Shown here piece after piece: positions 6,776 through 16,042 of a DNA stretch of 64,000 nucleotides. The position numbers and the translations under genes are program-made. Under the pieces are notes generated by a model. It did not search any database and was not told the origin of the DNA. It worked only from the letters and a program-made list of their open reading frames with translations. The first letter of the stretch is position 1; the number at the start of each line of letters is the position of its first letter. Origin of the DNA: Pseudomonas farris (GTDB lineage Bacteria; Pseudomonadota; Gammaproteobacteria; Pseudomonadales; Pseudomonadaceae); the NCBI RefSeq assembly GCF_019145235.1, contig NZ_JAHSTV010000008.1, forward strand, positions 186,001 through 250,000. The letters run 5' to 3'.

Positions 6776-7939
6776 TCAGGCCTTGGCCCGGCTTTCCAGG
6801 ACTTCAACGGCCGGCAGCACTTTGCCTTCGACGAATTCGAGGAACGCGCCGCCGCCGGTAGAAATGTAGGAGATTTGATCGGCAACGCCATATTTATCGA
6901 TGGCTGCCAGGGTGTCGCCGCCGCCAGCGATGGAGAACGCCGAGCTTTCGGCGATGGCCTGGGCCAGCACTTTGGTGCCGTTACCGAACTGGTCGAATTC
7001 AAACACGCCCACCGGGCCGTTCCACAGAATGGTCTTGGACGACTTCAGCAGCTCGGCGAAATTCGCCGCGGTCTGTGGGCCGATGTCCAGGATCATGTCG
7101 TCTGCGGCCACGTCGGCAATCAGCTTGACGGTCGCGGTCGCGCTTTCAGCGAATTCCTTGGCAACCACCACGTCCACCGGCAGTGGCACGCTGACCTTAG
7201 CAGCGATTTCACGGGCGGTGTCCAACAGGTCCGGCTCATACAAGGACTTGCCGACCGGGTGACCGGCAGCGGCCAGGAAGGTATTGGCGATGCCGCCGCC
7301 GACGATCAGCTGGTTGCAGATCTGGCTCAGGCTATTGAGCACGTCGAGTTTGGTCGACACTTTGGAACCGGCAACGATAGCGGCCATTGGCTGCGCCGGG
7401 GCACCCAGGGCTTTGCCCAGTGCGTCCAGTTCGGCGGCCAGCAATGGACCAGCGGCGGCGACTTTGGCGAACTTGGCCACGCCATGGGTCGAACCCTCGG
7501 CGCGGTGAGCGGTGCCGAAGGCGTCCATCACGAACACGTCGCACAGGGCGGCGTATTGCTTGGCCAGTTCGTCAGCGTTCTTTTTCTCGCCCTTGTTGAA
7601 GCGCACGTTTTCGAACAGCACGATGTCGCCGGCTTTCACGTCGACGCCGCCCAGGTAATCGGACACCAGCGGCACTTCGCGGCCCAGCGCCTTGCTCAGA
7701 TAGTCGGCCACCGGCGCAAGGCTGTTCTCGGCAGAGAACTCGCCTTCGGTCGGACGGCCAAGGTGCGAGCAGACCATCACGGCCGCGCCTTTTTCCAGGG
7801 CCAGCTTGATGGTCGGCAGCGAAGCCAGGATTCGCGCATCGCTGGTGACAACACCGTCCTTGACTGGGACGTTGAGGTCTTCGCGGATCAGTACGCGCTT
7901 ACCTTGCAGATCGAGGTCGGTCATCTTCAACACGGTCAT
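6776..7939 (-). CDS. pgk: Phosphoglycerate kinase
   Basis: A 387-aa cytoplasmic glycolytic/gluconeogenic enzyme that transfers phosphate between 1,3-bisphosphoglycerate and ADP. Visible signature blocks are RVLIREDLNVP near the N-terminus, CSHLGRP, FENVRFNKGEKKN, the FGTAHRAEGST block, GSKVSTKL, the nucleotide-site GPVGVFEF, and the C-terminal GGGDT and STGGGAFLE. The ATG at 7939 gives the usual family length; longer in-frame starts run into epd. It lies 25 bp downstream of epd, so the two are likely co-transcribed. Confidence 0.97.
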   Translation of the reverse strand: MTVLKMTDLDLQGKRVLIREDLNVPVKDGVVTSDARILASLPTIKLALEKGAAVMVCSHLGRPTEGEFSAENSLAPVADYLSKALGREVPLVSDYLGGVDVKAGDIVLFENVRFNKGEKKNADELAKQYAALCDVFVMDAFGTAHRAEGSTHGVAKFAKVAAAGPLLAAELDALGKALGAPAQPMAAIVAGSKVSTKLDVLNSLSQICNQLIVGGGIANTFLAAAGHPVGKSLYEPDLLDTAREIAAKVSVPLPVDVVVAKEFAESATATVKLIADVAADDMILDIGPQTAANFAELLKSSKTILWNGPVGVFEFDQFGNGTKVLAQAIAESSAFSIAGGGDTLAAIDKYGVADQISYISTGGGAFLEFVEGKVLPAVEVLESRAKA

Positions 7940-7964
7940 GGGTCGCAATTCCTGGATAGCTGTT

Positions 7965-9023
7965 TTAGAGAGCAGGTTTTTTGGAAATAGCTGTTTGCAG
8001 ATAGTGTGTAGCAACGTCCAGCATTCGATTGGCAAAACCCCATTCGTTGTCGAACCAGGCCAGGATGTTTACCAGCCGAGGGCCGGAAACGCGGGTCTGA
8101 CTGGCATCGACGATGGCCGAATGCGGGTCATGATTAAAATCACAACTGGCGTGAGGCAACTCGGTGTAGGCCAGAAGGCCCTTGAGCGGGCCATGGGTGG
8201 CGGCCTCGCGCAGAATCCGGTTGACCTCGGTGGCGTCGGTATCACTTACGGTCTGCATCGTAATGTCGAGGCAGGACACGTTAACCGTCGGCACCCGCAC
8301 GGCTTTGGCCTGAATTCTCCCGGCAAGTTCCGGCAGCAGGCGTTCGATGCCTCGCGCCAGACCAGTGGACACCGGAATCACCGACTGGAACGCCGAACGG
8401 GTGCGGCGCAGGTCTTCGTGGTGATAGGCGTCAATCACCGGCTGATCGTTCATCGCCGAGTGGATGGTGGTGATCGACACATATTCCAGACCAATGGCCT
8501 GATTCAGCAGGCGCAACAGCGGCACGCCGCAGTTGGTGGTGCAGGAGGCGTTGGACACCAGCAGCTCATCGCCGGTCAGGCAATCCTGGTTCACACCGTA
8601 GACGATGGTGGCGTCGACATCCGCCTCGCTGGCCATCGGCTGGGAAAACAGCACCCGTGGCGCACCAGCGTCGAGAAAACGCTGGCCATCCTGACGGGTG
8701 TGGTAAGCGCCGGAGCACTCCAGCACCAGATCGACGCCCAGCGACGCCCAATCGATGCCTTCGGGGGTGGCACTGCGCAGGACCTTCACGCAATCGCCAT
8801 TAATATGCAGACAATCGCCATCGACCCTCACTTCGCCGGGAAAGCGCCCGTGAGTGGAGTCGAAACGTGTCAGGTATTCGATGCTGGCCATGTCGGCCAG
8901 ATCGTTGATCGCGACAATTTCAAACCCGGCCGTCGAGCCTCGCTCAAACAACGCACGCAAGACGCAACGACCAATCCGGCCGTAGCCGTTGAGTGCAACT
9001 TTGTAAGGACGCGGTTGAGGCAT
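7965..9023 (-). CDS. epd: D-erythrose-4-phosphate dehydrogenase
   Basis: A 352-aa GAPDH-family protein. The N-terminal Rossmann motif is VALNGYGRIGRCVLRAL; the catalytic cysteine lies in SNASCTTNC near residue 160. The HSAMNDQ block, where glyceraldehyde-3-phosphate dehydrogenases usually have HSYTGDQ or similar, together with placement between pgk and tkt, points to Epd, which oxidises erythrose-4-phosphate to 4-phosphoerythronate in the DXP-dependent pyridoxal phosphate pathway. Some Pseudomonas annotations call this gene gap. The context with transketolase, which makes erythrose-4-phosphate, fits the Epd role. Confidence 0.9.
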   Translation of the reverse strand: MPQPRPYKVALNGYGRIGRCVLRALFERGSTAGFEIVAINDLADMASIEYLTRFDSTHGRFPGEVRVDGDCLHINGDCVKVLRSATPEGIDWASLGVDLVLECSGAYHTRQDGQRFLDAGAPRVLFSQPMASEADVDATIVYGVNQDCLTGDELLVSNASCTTNCGVPLLRLLNQAIGLEYVSITTIHSAMNDQPVIDAYHHEDLRRTRSAFQSVIPVSTGLARGIERLLPELAGRIQAKAVRVPTVNVSCLDITMQTVSDTDATEVNRILREAATHGPLKGLLAYTELPHASCDFNHDPHSAIVDASQTRVSGPRLVNILAWFDNEWGFANRMLDVATHYLQTAISKKPAL

Positions 9024-9077
9024 GGGGTTCTCGATTACCGTGGTGAATCCGTTATTGCAGCGTTGTCTGGACTATTG

Positions 9078-9144
9078 CCTTCGCGAGCAAGCCCGCTCCC
9101 ACAGGAGAATGCATTCCAATGTGGGAGCGGGCTTGCTCGCGAAG
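9078..9144. repeat. REPIN between tkt and epd
   Basis: Inverted CCTTCGCGAGCAAGCCCGCT and its complement about 20 bp apart. It lies in the gap between two genes read in the same direction, where it may separate or stabilise transcripts. Confidence 0.9.
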
Positions 9145-9173
9145 ACGGCCGTCCAGACGAAGCAACTTCTGGA

Positions 9174-11171
9174 TCAGTCTTCCAGCAGCTCTTCAGCCTG
9201 ACCCAGGATGTTTTCCAGGGTGAAGCCGAACTCTTCGAACAAGGCAGGCGCAGGCGCCGACTCGCCGTAGGTGGTCATGCCAATCACGCGGCCTTCCAGG
9301 CCCACGTACTTGTACCAGTAGTCTGCGTGGGCGGCTTCGATGGCTATACGGGCGCTGACCTGCAACGGCAGAACCGCTTGTTTGTAGCCAGCATCCTGGG
9401 CTTCGAAGACGCTGGTGCACGGCATCGAAACAACACGCACCTTGCGGCCTTGCTCGGTCAGTTTGTCGAAGGCTTGAACGGCCAGGCCGACTTCCGAACC
9501 GGTGGCGATCAGGATCAGCTCAGGCTCGCCTGCACAGTCTTTCAGCACGTAGCCGCCGCGATTGATGCACTCGATCTGCACGGCATCACGGGTTTGGTGC
9601 TGCAGGTTCTGACGGGAGAAGATCAGTGCCGACGGACCGTCATCACGCTCCAGAGCGCATTTCCAGGCCACTGCCGATTCAACGGCATCGGCTGGACGCC
9701 AGGTGTCGAGGTTCGGCGTGCAGCGCAGGCTGGCCAGCTGCTCGATTGGCTGGTGAGTCGGGCCATCTTCGCCCAGACCGATGGAGTCGTGGGTGAACAC
9801 ATAGATGATGCGTTTCTTCATCAGCGCCGACATGCGCACTGCGTTGCGGGCGTATTCCATGAACATCAGGAAGGTCGCGCCGTAAGGCACCAGACCACCG
9901 TGCAAGGCGACGCCGTTCATGATCGCGCTCATGCCGAACTCGCGAACGCCGTAGTACATGTAGTTGCCGCTGGCGTCTTCGGCGGTGACGCCTTTGCAAC
10001 CTTTCCACAGGGTCAGGTTGGAACCGGCCAGGTCAGCCGAACCGCCGAGCAGTTCCGGCAGCAGCGGGCCGAACGCATTCAGGGCGTTCTGGCTGGCTTT
10101 ACGGCTGGCGATGGTTTCGCCCTTGGCGGCGACTTCAGCGATGTAAGCAGAAGCTTTTTCAGCGAAGTCAGTCGGCAGGTCACCGCTCAGACGACGAACC
10201 AGTTCGTTGGCCAGCTCCGGGAAAGCCGCGGAGTAAGCAGCGAAACGCTGATCCCACTCGGCTTCGGCAGCGCGACCGGCTTCCTTGGCATCCCACTCGG
10301 CATAGATGTTGGCCGGGATTTCGAACGGGCCGTGGTTCCACTTCAGTGCTTCACGGGTCAGAGCGATTTCCGCGTCACCCAATGGGGCGCCGTGGCAATC
10401 TTCCTTGCCTTGCTTGTTCGGCGAACCGAAACCGATGGTGGTCTTGCAGCAGATCAGCGTCGGCTGCTCGCTTTTGCGCGCCGTATCGATGGCGATCTTG
10501 ATTTCTTCCGGATCGTGACCGTCGACGTTGCGGATCACTTGCCAGTTGTAGGCCTCGAAACGCTTCGGCGTGTCGTCGGTGAACCAGCCTTCGACTTCGC
10601 CGTCGATGGAGATGCCGTTGTCATCGTAGAAGGCGATCAGTTTGCCCAGGCCCAATGTACCGGCCAGGGAGCTGACTTCGTGGGAAATGCCTTCCATCAT
10701 GCAGCCGTCACCCAGGAACACGTAGGTATGGTGATCGACGACGTTATGGCCTGGACGGTTGAACTGCGCCGCCAGGACTTTTTCTGCCAGGGCGAAACCC
10801 ACGGCGTTGGCCAGGCCTTGGCCCAGTGGACCGGTGGTGGTTTCAACGCCCGGGGTGTAACCGAATTCCGGGTGACCCGGGGTGCGGCTGTGCAGCTGGC
10901 GGAAGTTTTTCAGGTCATCGATCGACAGGTCGTAGCCGGTCAGGTGCAGCAGCGAGTAGATCAGCATCGAACCGTGACCGTTGGACAGCACGAAGCGGTC
11001 ACGGTCGGCGAACGATGGATTGCTCGGGTTGTGCTTCAGGTAGTCACGCCAAAGTACTTCGGCGATATCCGCCATACCCATAGGGGCACCGGGATGGCCG
11101 CTGTTGGCTTTTTGCACGGCATCCATGCTGAGGGCACGAATGGCGTTGGCACGCTCACGACGGCTGGGCAT
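9174..11171 (-). CDS. tkt: Transketolase
   Basis: A 665-aa thiamine diphosphate enzyme of the pentose phosphate pathway that moves two-carbon ketol units between sugar phosphates. Seen in order: an N-terminal ANSGHPGAPMGMA block, GPLGQGLANAVG, the thiamine/Mg2+ motif GDGCMMEGISHE with YDDNGISIDG, then the pyrimidine domain with DSIGLGEDGPTHQP and the C-terminal domain with ATGSEVGLAVQA. The ATG at 11171 has AGGAG seven bases upstream and gives the family length. It is the first gene of the minus-strand sugar-phosphate series and is divergent from the ArsR-methyltransferase gene. Confidence 0.97.
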   Translation of the reverse strand: MPSRRERANAIRALSMDAVQKANSGHPGAPMGMADIAEVLWRDYLKHNPSNPSFADRDRFVLSNGHGSMLIYSLLHLTGYDLSIDDLKNFRQLHSRTPGHPEFGYTPGVETTTGPLGQGLANAVGFALAEKVLAAQFNRPGHNVVDHHTYVFLGDGCMMEGISHEVSSLAGTLGLGKLIAFYDDNGISIDGEVEGWFTDDTPKRFEAYNWQVIRNVDGHDPEEIKIAIDTARKSEQPTLICCKTTIGFGSPNKQGKEDCHGAPLGDAEIALTREALKWNHGPFEIPANIYAEWDAKEAGRAAEAEWDQRFAAYSAAFPELANELVRRLSGDLPTDFAEKASAYIAEVAAKGETIASRKASQNALNAFGPLLPELLGGSADLAGSNLTLWKGCKGVTAEDASGNYMYYGVREFGMSAIMNGVALHGGLVPYGATFLMFMEYARNAVRMSALMKKRIIYVFTHDSIGLGEDGPTHQPIEQLASLRCTPNLDTWRPADAVESAVAWKCALERDDGPSALIFSRQNLQHQTRDAVQIECINRGGYVLKDCAGEPELILIATGSEVGLAVQAFDKLTEQGRKVRVVSMPCTSVFEAQDAGYKQAVLPLQVSARIAIEAAHADYWYKYVGLEGRVIGMTTYGESAPAPALFEEFGFTLENILGQAEELLED

Positions 11172-11376
11172 CGCTGTTCTCCTGCGGATATTGAATCGAG
11201 AGTGAATAAAACGAAACGGAAAAAAGGCGAGCATTTTCCCTCACCGACCGCCTTCGGGGCAATGACAGATAGTCATCCGAAGACGTTTTTCCAATGGATA
11301 ACGACGTATTCGACTGGTGAAACCTTTCCGCCGTTCGCTTGCTGACTGAACCTAACGCTGAGAAGTGCCATCTATC

Positions 11377-11406
11377 GAGCAATATCAAAACTTTTTGATA
11401 TTGCTC
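11377..11406. promoter_or_regulatory. 30-bp perfect inverted repeat, probable ArsR/SahR-type operator
   Basis: Two 14-bp arms, GAGCAATATCAAAA and TTTTGATATTGCTC, are separated by CT. The repeat lies 38 bp before the ATG of the ArsR-methyltransferase gene and is followed by no T-run, so it reads as an operator rather than a terminator. Autoregulation, possibly with an effect on tkt, is inferred. Confidence 0.7.
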
Positions 11407-11444
11407 TTGCGGTGATTTCTGAGCGTCACTAGACTGCTGGCCTT

Positions 11445-12440
11445 ATGAATTTACGCGCACCTTCCATTCGACATGACGATTGCGATGAGCTGGCGGCCCT
11501 GTGCAAGGCCGGCGGCGATCCTCTGCGGCTGAATGTATTGCGCGCGCTGGCCAACGATTCGTTCGGCGTACTGGAACTGGCGCAGATCTTCGGCATCGGT
11601 CAGTCCGGCATGAGTCATCACCTCAAGGTTTTGGCCCAGGCCGATCTGGTGGCGACCCGTCGTGAAGGCAATGCGATTTTCTACCGTCGCGCCCTGCCCC
11701 ACACCGATCTGCTGGGCGGCAAACTGCATACCGCGCTGCTGGAAGAAGTGGACAACCTGACCCTGCCGACTGACGTTCAGTCGCGGATCGGTCAGGTCCA
11801 TGGGCAACGGGCGGCGGCCAGCCAGGACTTTTTCTCACGGGTCGCAGAGAAGTTTCGCGCCCAGCAAGACTTGATCGCCGGCCTGCCGCAATACCGCGAA
11901 AGCGTGGTGGCACTGCTCGACAAGCTGGGTTTCGGCCCCGGCGCCACAGCCATCGAAGTAGGCCCAGGCGATGGCGGTTTTCTGCCGGAACTGGCGCATC
12001 GTTTCGTTCAAGTCACCGCGCTGGACAACAGCCCGGCGATGCTCGATCTGGCCCGTCAGGTCTGTGAACGTGAAATGCTGGCTAACGTCAGCCTGCAATT
12101 GGCCGATGCATTGAACGGTGTAAGCCTTAAGGCTGATTGCGTTGTACTGAACATGGTACTGCACCATTTCGCCGCGCCGGCCGAAGCACTCAAGCGCATG
12201 GCCCACTTGCTGCAACCGGGCGGTAGCCTGCTCGTGACAGAGTTATGTAGCCACAACCAGAGTTGGGCCAGGGAGGCCTGCGGTGATCTATGGTTGGGGT
12301 TTGAACAGGACGATCTGGCCCGTTGGGCCACCGCTGCGGGACTCGTTCCCGGGGAAAGCCTCTATGTAGGCTTACGTAATGGTTTCCAGATTCAGGTCCG
12401 CCATTTTCAGCGACCGGCTGGCGACACTCACCATCGGTAA
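11445..12440 (+). CDS. ArsR-family regulator fused to a SAM-dependent methyltransferase domain (SahR-like)
   Basis: A 331-aa protein of two parts. Residues about 15-95 form a winged helix of the ArsR type (DPLRLNVLRAL, then ELAQIFGIGQSGMSHHLKVL). Residues about 140-320 form a class I methyltransferase fold with AIEVGPGDGGFL as the SAM-binding loop, TALDNSPAM, and NMVLHHFAAP. This architecture, upstream of metK, matches SahR, an ArsR-type regulator reported to sense S-adenosylhomocysteine and control methionine-cycle genes in Proteobacteria. It is 18 bp from metK, so they form an operon. The methyltransferase domain may serve as a ligand sensor rather than an enzyme; that is inference. The 30-bp palindrome just upstream is the likely autoregulatory site. 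Confidence 0.85.
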   Translation: MNLRAPSIRHDDCDELAALCKAGGDPLRLNVLRALANDSFGVLELAQIFGIGQSGMSHHLKVLAQADLVATRREGNAIFYRRALPHTDLLGGKLHTALLEEVDNLTLPTDVQSRIGQVHGQRAAASQDFFSRVAEKFRAQQDLIAGLPQYRESVVALLDKLGFGPGATAIEVGPGDGGFLPELAHRFVQVTALDNSPAMLDLARQVCEREMLANVSLQLADALNGVSLKADCVVLNMVLHHFAAPAEALKRMAHLLQPGGSLLVTELCSHNQSWAREACGDLWLGFEQDDLARWATAAGLVPGESLYVGLRNGFQIQVRHFQRPAGDTHHR

Positions 12441-12458
12441 ATTCAGGAAAAAATCGAG

Positions 12459-13649
12459 ATGAGCGAATACTCCCTCTTCACCTCCGAGTCCGTGTCTGAA
12501 GGGCATCCGGACAAAATCGCCGACCAGATTTCCGATGCGGTGCTGGACGCCATCATTGCTGAAGACAAATTCGCCCGTGTAGCGGTCGAGACTCTGGTAA
12601 AAACCGGCGTGGCAATCATCGCAGGTGAAGTCACCACATCGGCCTGGGTCGATCTGGAAGACATCGTCCGTAACGTGATTCTCGACATCGGCTACAACAG
12701 CTCCAATGTCGGCTTCGATGGCGCAACCTGCGGCGTGATGAACATCATCGGCAAGCAGTCCCCTGACATCAACCAAGGCGTTGACCGTGCCAAGCCTGAA
12801 GACCAGGGCGCCGGCGACCAGGGCCTGATGTTCGGCTACGCCAGCAACGAAACCGAGGTGCTGATGCCAGCACCGATCACCTTCTCGCACCAACTGGTTC
12901 AGCGCCAGGCTGAAGCCCGTAAATCCGGCCTGCTGCCTTGGCTGCGCCCGGACGCCAAGTCGCAAGTGACTTGCCGTTACGAAGGCGGCAAGGTTGTCGG
13001 TATCGACGCTGTTGTTTTGTCGACCCAGCACAACCCTGACGTATCGTACAAAGACCTGCGCGAAGGCGTGATGGAACTGATCGTCAAGCACGTACTGCCT
13101 GCCGAACTGCTGTCCAAAGACACCCAGTTCCACATCAACCCGACCGGCCAATTCATCATCGGTGGCCCGGTTGGCGACTGCGGCCTGACCGGCCGCAAGA
13201 TCATCGTCGACAGCTACGGCGGCATGGCCCGTCACGGCGGTGGCGCATTCTCCGGCAAGGATCCATCGAAGGTTGACCGTTCGGCGGCCTACGCCGGTCG
13301 TTACGTGGCCAAGAACATCGTCGCTGCCGGTCTGGCCGAGCGTTGCGAGATTCAGGTTTCCTACGCGATTGGTGTTGCTCAGCCTACGTCGATTTCGTTG
13401 AACACCTTCGGCACCGGCAAAATCAGCGACGACAAGATCGTCAAACTGGTTCGCGAAGTGTTCGACCTGCGTCCATACGCAATCACCACCATGCTCGACC
13501 TGCTGCACCCGATGTACCAGGAAACCGCTGCGTACGGCCACTTCGGTCGCACTCCAGCCACCAAGACTGTGGGCGACGATACGTTCACCACTTTCACTTG
13601 GGAAAAAACCGACCGCGCCGAAGACCTGCGTGTCGCGGCTGGCCTGTAA
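12459..13649 (+). CDS. metK: S-adenosylmethionine synthetase
   Basis: A 396-aa cytoplasmic enzyme that makes SAM from methionine and ATP, releasing phosphate and pyrophosphate. Family hallmarks are visible: FTSESVSEGHPDKIADQ at the N-terminus, GVAIIAGEVTT, the adenine-binding GAGDQGLMFGYA near residue 118, the P-loop-like GGGAFSGKDPSKVDRSAAY near 260, and the C-terminal GHFGR. Length is standard. The start has AGGA upstream. It is the second gene after the SahR-like regulator and ends at a strong terminator. With ahcY and metF further along the window it covers three steps of the activated methyl cycle. Confidence 0.98.
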   Translation: MSEYSLFTSESVSEGHPDKIADQISDAVLDAIIAEDKFARVAVETLVKTGVAIIAGEVTTSAWVDLEDIVRNVILDIGYNSSNVGFDGATCGVMNIIGKQSPDINQGVDRAKPEDQGAGDQGLMFGYASNETEVLMPAPITFSHQLVQRQAEARKSGLLPWLRPDAKSQVTCRYEGGKVVGIDAVVLSTQHNPDVSYKDLREGVMELIVKHVLPAELLSKDTQFHINPTGQFIIGGPVGDCGLTGRKIIVDSYGGMARHGGGAFSGKDPSKVDRSAAYAGRYVAKNIVAAGLAERCEIQVSYAIGVAQPTSISLNTFGTGKISDDKIVKLVREVFDLRPYAITTMLDLLHPMYQETAAYGHFGRTPATKTVGDDTFTTFTWEKTDRAEDLRVAAGL

Positions 13650-13668
13650 GACTTTTCCTGCGGCACCC

Positions 13669-13702
13669 AAAGCCCCGCATGGTTCGCCGTGCGGGGCTTT
13701 TT
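13669..13702 (+). terminator. Intrinsic terminator after metK
   Basis: The stem AAAGCCCCGCA / TGCGGGGCTTT with a short loop is followed by T residues, 20 bases after the metK stop. Confidence 0.9.
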
Positions 13703-13802
13703 CATGAGGAAGCACTTGGAAACACACAGAATTACACCTTTGCACCCCACACCCGAAAACTGACTAGCCTTGAAAGCATCCCACCGAGCAAGGACGCTCT
13801 CG

Positions 13803-15482
13803 ATGCTGCCCAACCTGCGCCTGTTTCTCTGCTTCCTGCTGACCTTCACCTGCCTGACCGTCAAAGCCGCCGAATGCCCTGACTGGACACCGGCCCGCGC
13901 GCAGGAAGAAATCATCACCCTGCAACTGCAAATCGATCGCTGGGACGACAGCTACCACCGTGAAGGCCAGTCGCTGATCGCCGATGAACTCTATGATCAA
14001 TCCCGTGCGCGACTGACCGAATGGCGCGAGTGTTTTGATGCGGCCCCCTCCGCCGAACCGTTGCGTACGGCCGGCGGCACGGTTGCTCACCCTATCGCCC
14101 ATACCGGCCTGGAAAAACTGCACGATGGGCGCGCCGTCGAAGCCTGGCTGAAAGATCGGGGCGAGGTCTGGATTCAGCCCAAGGTTGATGGTGTGGCGGT
14201 GACGTTGATCTATCGCAACGGCTGGTTGCACCGGGCGATCAGTCGGGGGGATGGGGTAAACGGCCAGGACTGGACCGCCTCGGCACGCCAGATCGCCGCC
14301 ATCCCACAAAAGCTTCCGCAGCCGCTGGACTTGTTGTTGCAAGGCGAACTCTATTGGCGCCTGACCGAGCACGTACAAGCCCAGGCCGGCAGCCTCAATG
14401 CCCGCGCCACGGTGGCCGGGTTGATGGCGCGCAAGGCACTAAGCCCAGAGCAAGCGACTGGTATCGGGTTGTTTGTCTGGGACTGGCCGCAAGGCCCGAA
14501 AAATCTGCCCGACCGGGTGACGACTCTGGATAAGTTGGGGTTCCCGAGCACAACGCCATACAGTCAGCCGATCAAGGCATTTGCCGATGCCAAGCGCTGG
14601 CGGGATCACTGGTATCGCGCGCCCCTGCCCTTTGCCAGCGATGGGGTCGTGTTGCGCCAGAGCCAACGCCCACCGGCCGAGCGCTGGCAGGCGAAAGCGC
14701 CTTACTGGAGCGTCGCCTGGAAATACCCCTTTGCCCAGGCGCTGGCCGAGGTGCGCAAGGTCCACTTCAAGATTGGACGAACCGGCCGGATCACACCGGT
14801 GCTGGATCTGGTACCGGTGATGCTTGATGACCGACAGATCAAACGCGTGAGTGCCAGCTCCCTGCAACGCTGGGAAGCGCTGGACATTCGGCCCGGCGAT
14901 CAGGTCGCCATCAGCCTGGCGGGGCTAACCATCCCCAGGCTCGACGGGGTCGTATTGCGCAGTACTGAACGCCCGGAATTGAATGTACCGCTGGCGGCCG
15001 ACTTTCATTCCTTAAGCTGCTGGCAACCGACACCCGGCTGCGAAAGCCAATTCCTCGCACGACTGAGCTGGCTCAGTGGTAAACAAGGCCTGGCATTGCC
15101 TCATGTCGGACCAGGTACCTGGGAGAAACTGCTCAAGGCCGAACGCCTCGACAGTCTGCTCGATTGGATGACCCTCGATGGGCAAGAGCTTGCTAACATT
15201 GACGGCTTCGGTGAGCGCAGCAGTGCTCGTCTTTTGGACAGTTTCAACAGCGCCCGGCAACGCCCATTCGCTCGCTGGCTCAAAGCGCTGGGTTTGCCGC
15301 CGACTGGCCAGGCACGCCTCGCCGACTCATGGCAGGCGCTGGCACAACGAAACACCGAACAATGGCAGGCCGAAGCTGGCATCGGCCCGGGGCGCGCAGC
15401 GCAATTGAGCGCATTTTTCCGCGACCCGCAGGTCCTCGCCTTGAGTGAGACATTACGTGTTGCCGGGATTGACGGTTTCTAG
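13803..15482 (+). CDS. ligB: NAD-dependent DNA ligase LigB, with predicted signal peptide
   Basis: A 559-aa LigB-type ligase. The adenylation Lys is K127 in PKVDG; SRGDG, GELY and the VAWKYPFA block follow, then an OB-fold region (KIGRTGRITPVLDLVPV) and helix-hairpin-helix segments (IDGFGERSSARL). It is shorter than LigA because it lacks a full C-terminal BRCT domain. The first residues, MLPNLRLFLCFLLTFTCLTV, look like a Sec signal peptide with a cleavage site near VKAAE, which is odd for a nick-sealing enzyme that uses NAD+. The ATG at 13803 is chosen because the signal-like sequence starts there, with AAGGA upstream. LigB of E. coli is a weak secondary ligase; its true role is unsettled. 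Confidence 0.9.
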   Translation: MLPNLRLFLCFLLTFTCLTVKAAECPDWTPARAQEEIITLQLQIDRWDDSYHREGQSLIADELYDQSRARLTEWRECFDAAPSAEPLRTAGGTVAHPIAHTGLEKLHDGRAVEAWLKDRGEVWIQPKVDGVAVTLIYRNGWLHRAISRGDGVNGQDWTASARQIAAIPQKLPQPLDLLLQGELYWRLTEHVQAQAGSLNARATVAGLMARKALSPEQATGIGLFVWDWPQGPKNLPDRVTTLDKLGFPSTTPYSQPIKAFADAKRWRDHWYRAPLPFASDGVVLRQSQRPPAERWQAKAPYWSVAWKYPFAQALAEVRKVHFKIGRTGRITPVLDLVPVMLDDRQIKRVSASSLQRWEALDIRPGDQVAISLAGLTIPRLDGVVLRSTERPELNVPLAADFHSLSCWQPTPGCESQFLARLSWLSGKQGLALPHVGPGTWEKLLKAERLDSLLDWMTLDGQELANIDGFGERSSARLLDSFNSARQRPFARWLKALGLPPTGQARLADSWQALAQRNTEQWQAEAGIGPGRAAQLSAFFRDPQVLALSETLRVAGIDGF

Positions 15483-15572
15483 ACGCCAGCCCGGTCTGAG
15501 AACCGGGAACCCAAAGGTGCCGATGCGCTCAAACAGCCCATCGCTATATCGAATTTTTCACCTGGAGCTTTT

Positions 15573-15977
15573 ATGAAACTTCTTTCACCGCTCGCCGTGT
15601 TGACCCTGTGCAGCGTGATGGCCGCTCCATTGATGGCCGACGAAGATGCCCCGGGCCTGACCGGCTGCGCCGCCAAAAAACAAGGCATCATCAACCAGAT
15701 CGAACTGGCCAAGTCCCGCGGCAACGCCGATCAACAGGCTGGTCTGGAAACCGCCCTGAGCGAAGTCACTGCCCATTGCACCGACGCCTCCTTGAAGAAG
15801 GAACGGGAAAACAAGGTGCTCGACGCCAAGCACGAAGTCAGCACCCGCCAGGCTGACCTCGAGAAGGCGATGAAAAAAGGCGACGCCGAGAAGATCAACA
15901 AGCGCAAAGACAAACTGGCTCAATCGCGCAAGGAATTGCAGGAAGCGCTGGATGAGCTGGATGAGCTGGATAAGTAA
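15573..15977 (+). CDS. DUF1090 family periplasmic protein (YqjC-like)
   Basis: A 134-aa protein with a signal peptide (MKLLSPLAVLTLCSVMAAPLMA). A short segment with two cysteines (TGCAAKK and AHCTDAS) is followed by a long, highly charged alpha-helical region from about residue 75 to the end (KEREN..., LEKAMKKGDAEKINKRKDKL) likely to form a coiled coil. This matches the DUF1090/YqjC family of enterobacteria and pseudomonads, whose function is unknown; a periplasmic location follows from the signal peptide. GGAG lies six bases before the ATG. Confidence 0.88.
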   Translation: MKLLSPLAVLTLCSVMAAPLMADEDAPGLTGCAAKKQGIINQIELAKSRGNADQQAGLETALSEVTAHCTDASLKKERENKVLDAKHEVSTRQADLEKAMKKGDAEKINKRKDKLAQSRKELQEALDELDELDK

Positions 15978-15979
15978 CA

Positions 15980-16023
15980 AGATCTTTCAAGATCAAAAGA
16001 TCGCAGCTTTTGGCAGCTCCCAC
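15980..16023. repeat. Half copy of the GATCGCAG repeat
   Basis: GATCAAAAGATCGCAGCTTTTGGCAGCTCCCACC is a single arm of the doublet family seen at 3257 and 17801. It lies between the DUF1090 and cytochrome c' genes. Confidence 0.65.
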
Positions 16024-16042
16024 CCTGCAGTCTTTTCTGGAA

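Noticed and set aside
7806..11345. A very long open frame (about 1180 codons) on the plus strand opposite pgk, epd and tkt
   Set aside because: It is the antisense of three highly conserved genes in a GC-rich genome, where codon bias keeps opposite frames open. Its translation has no domain pattern.
11377..11406. Reading the 30-bp palindrome as a terminator
   Set aside because: The arms are AT-rich, there is no T tract after it, and it lies between divergent starts, so an operator is the better reading.
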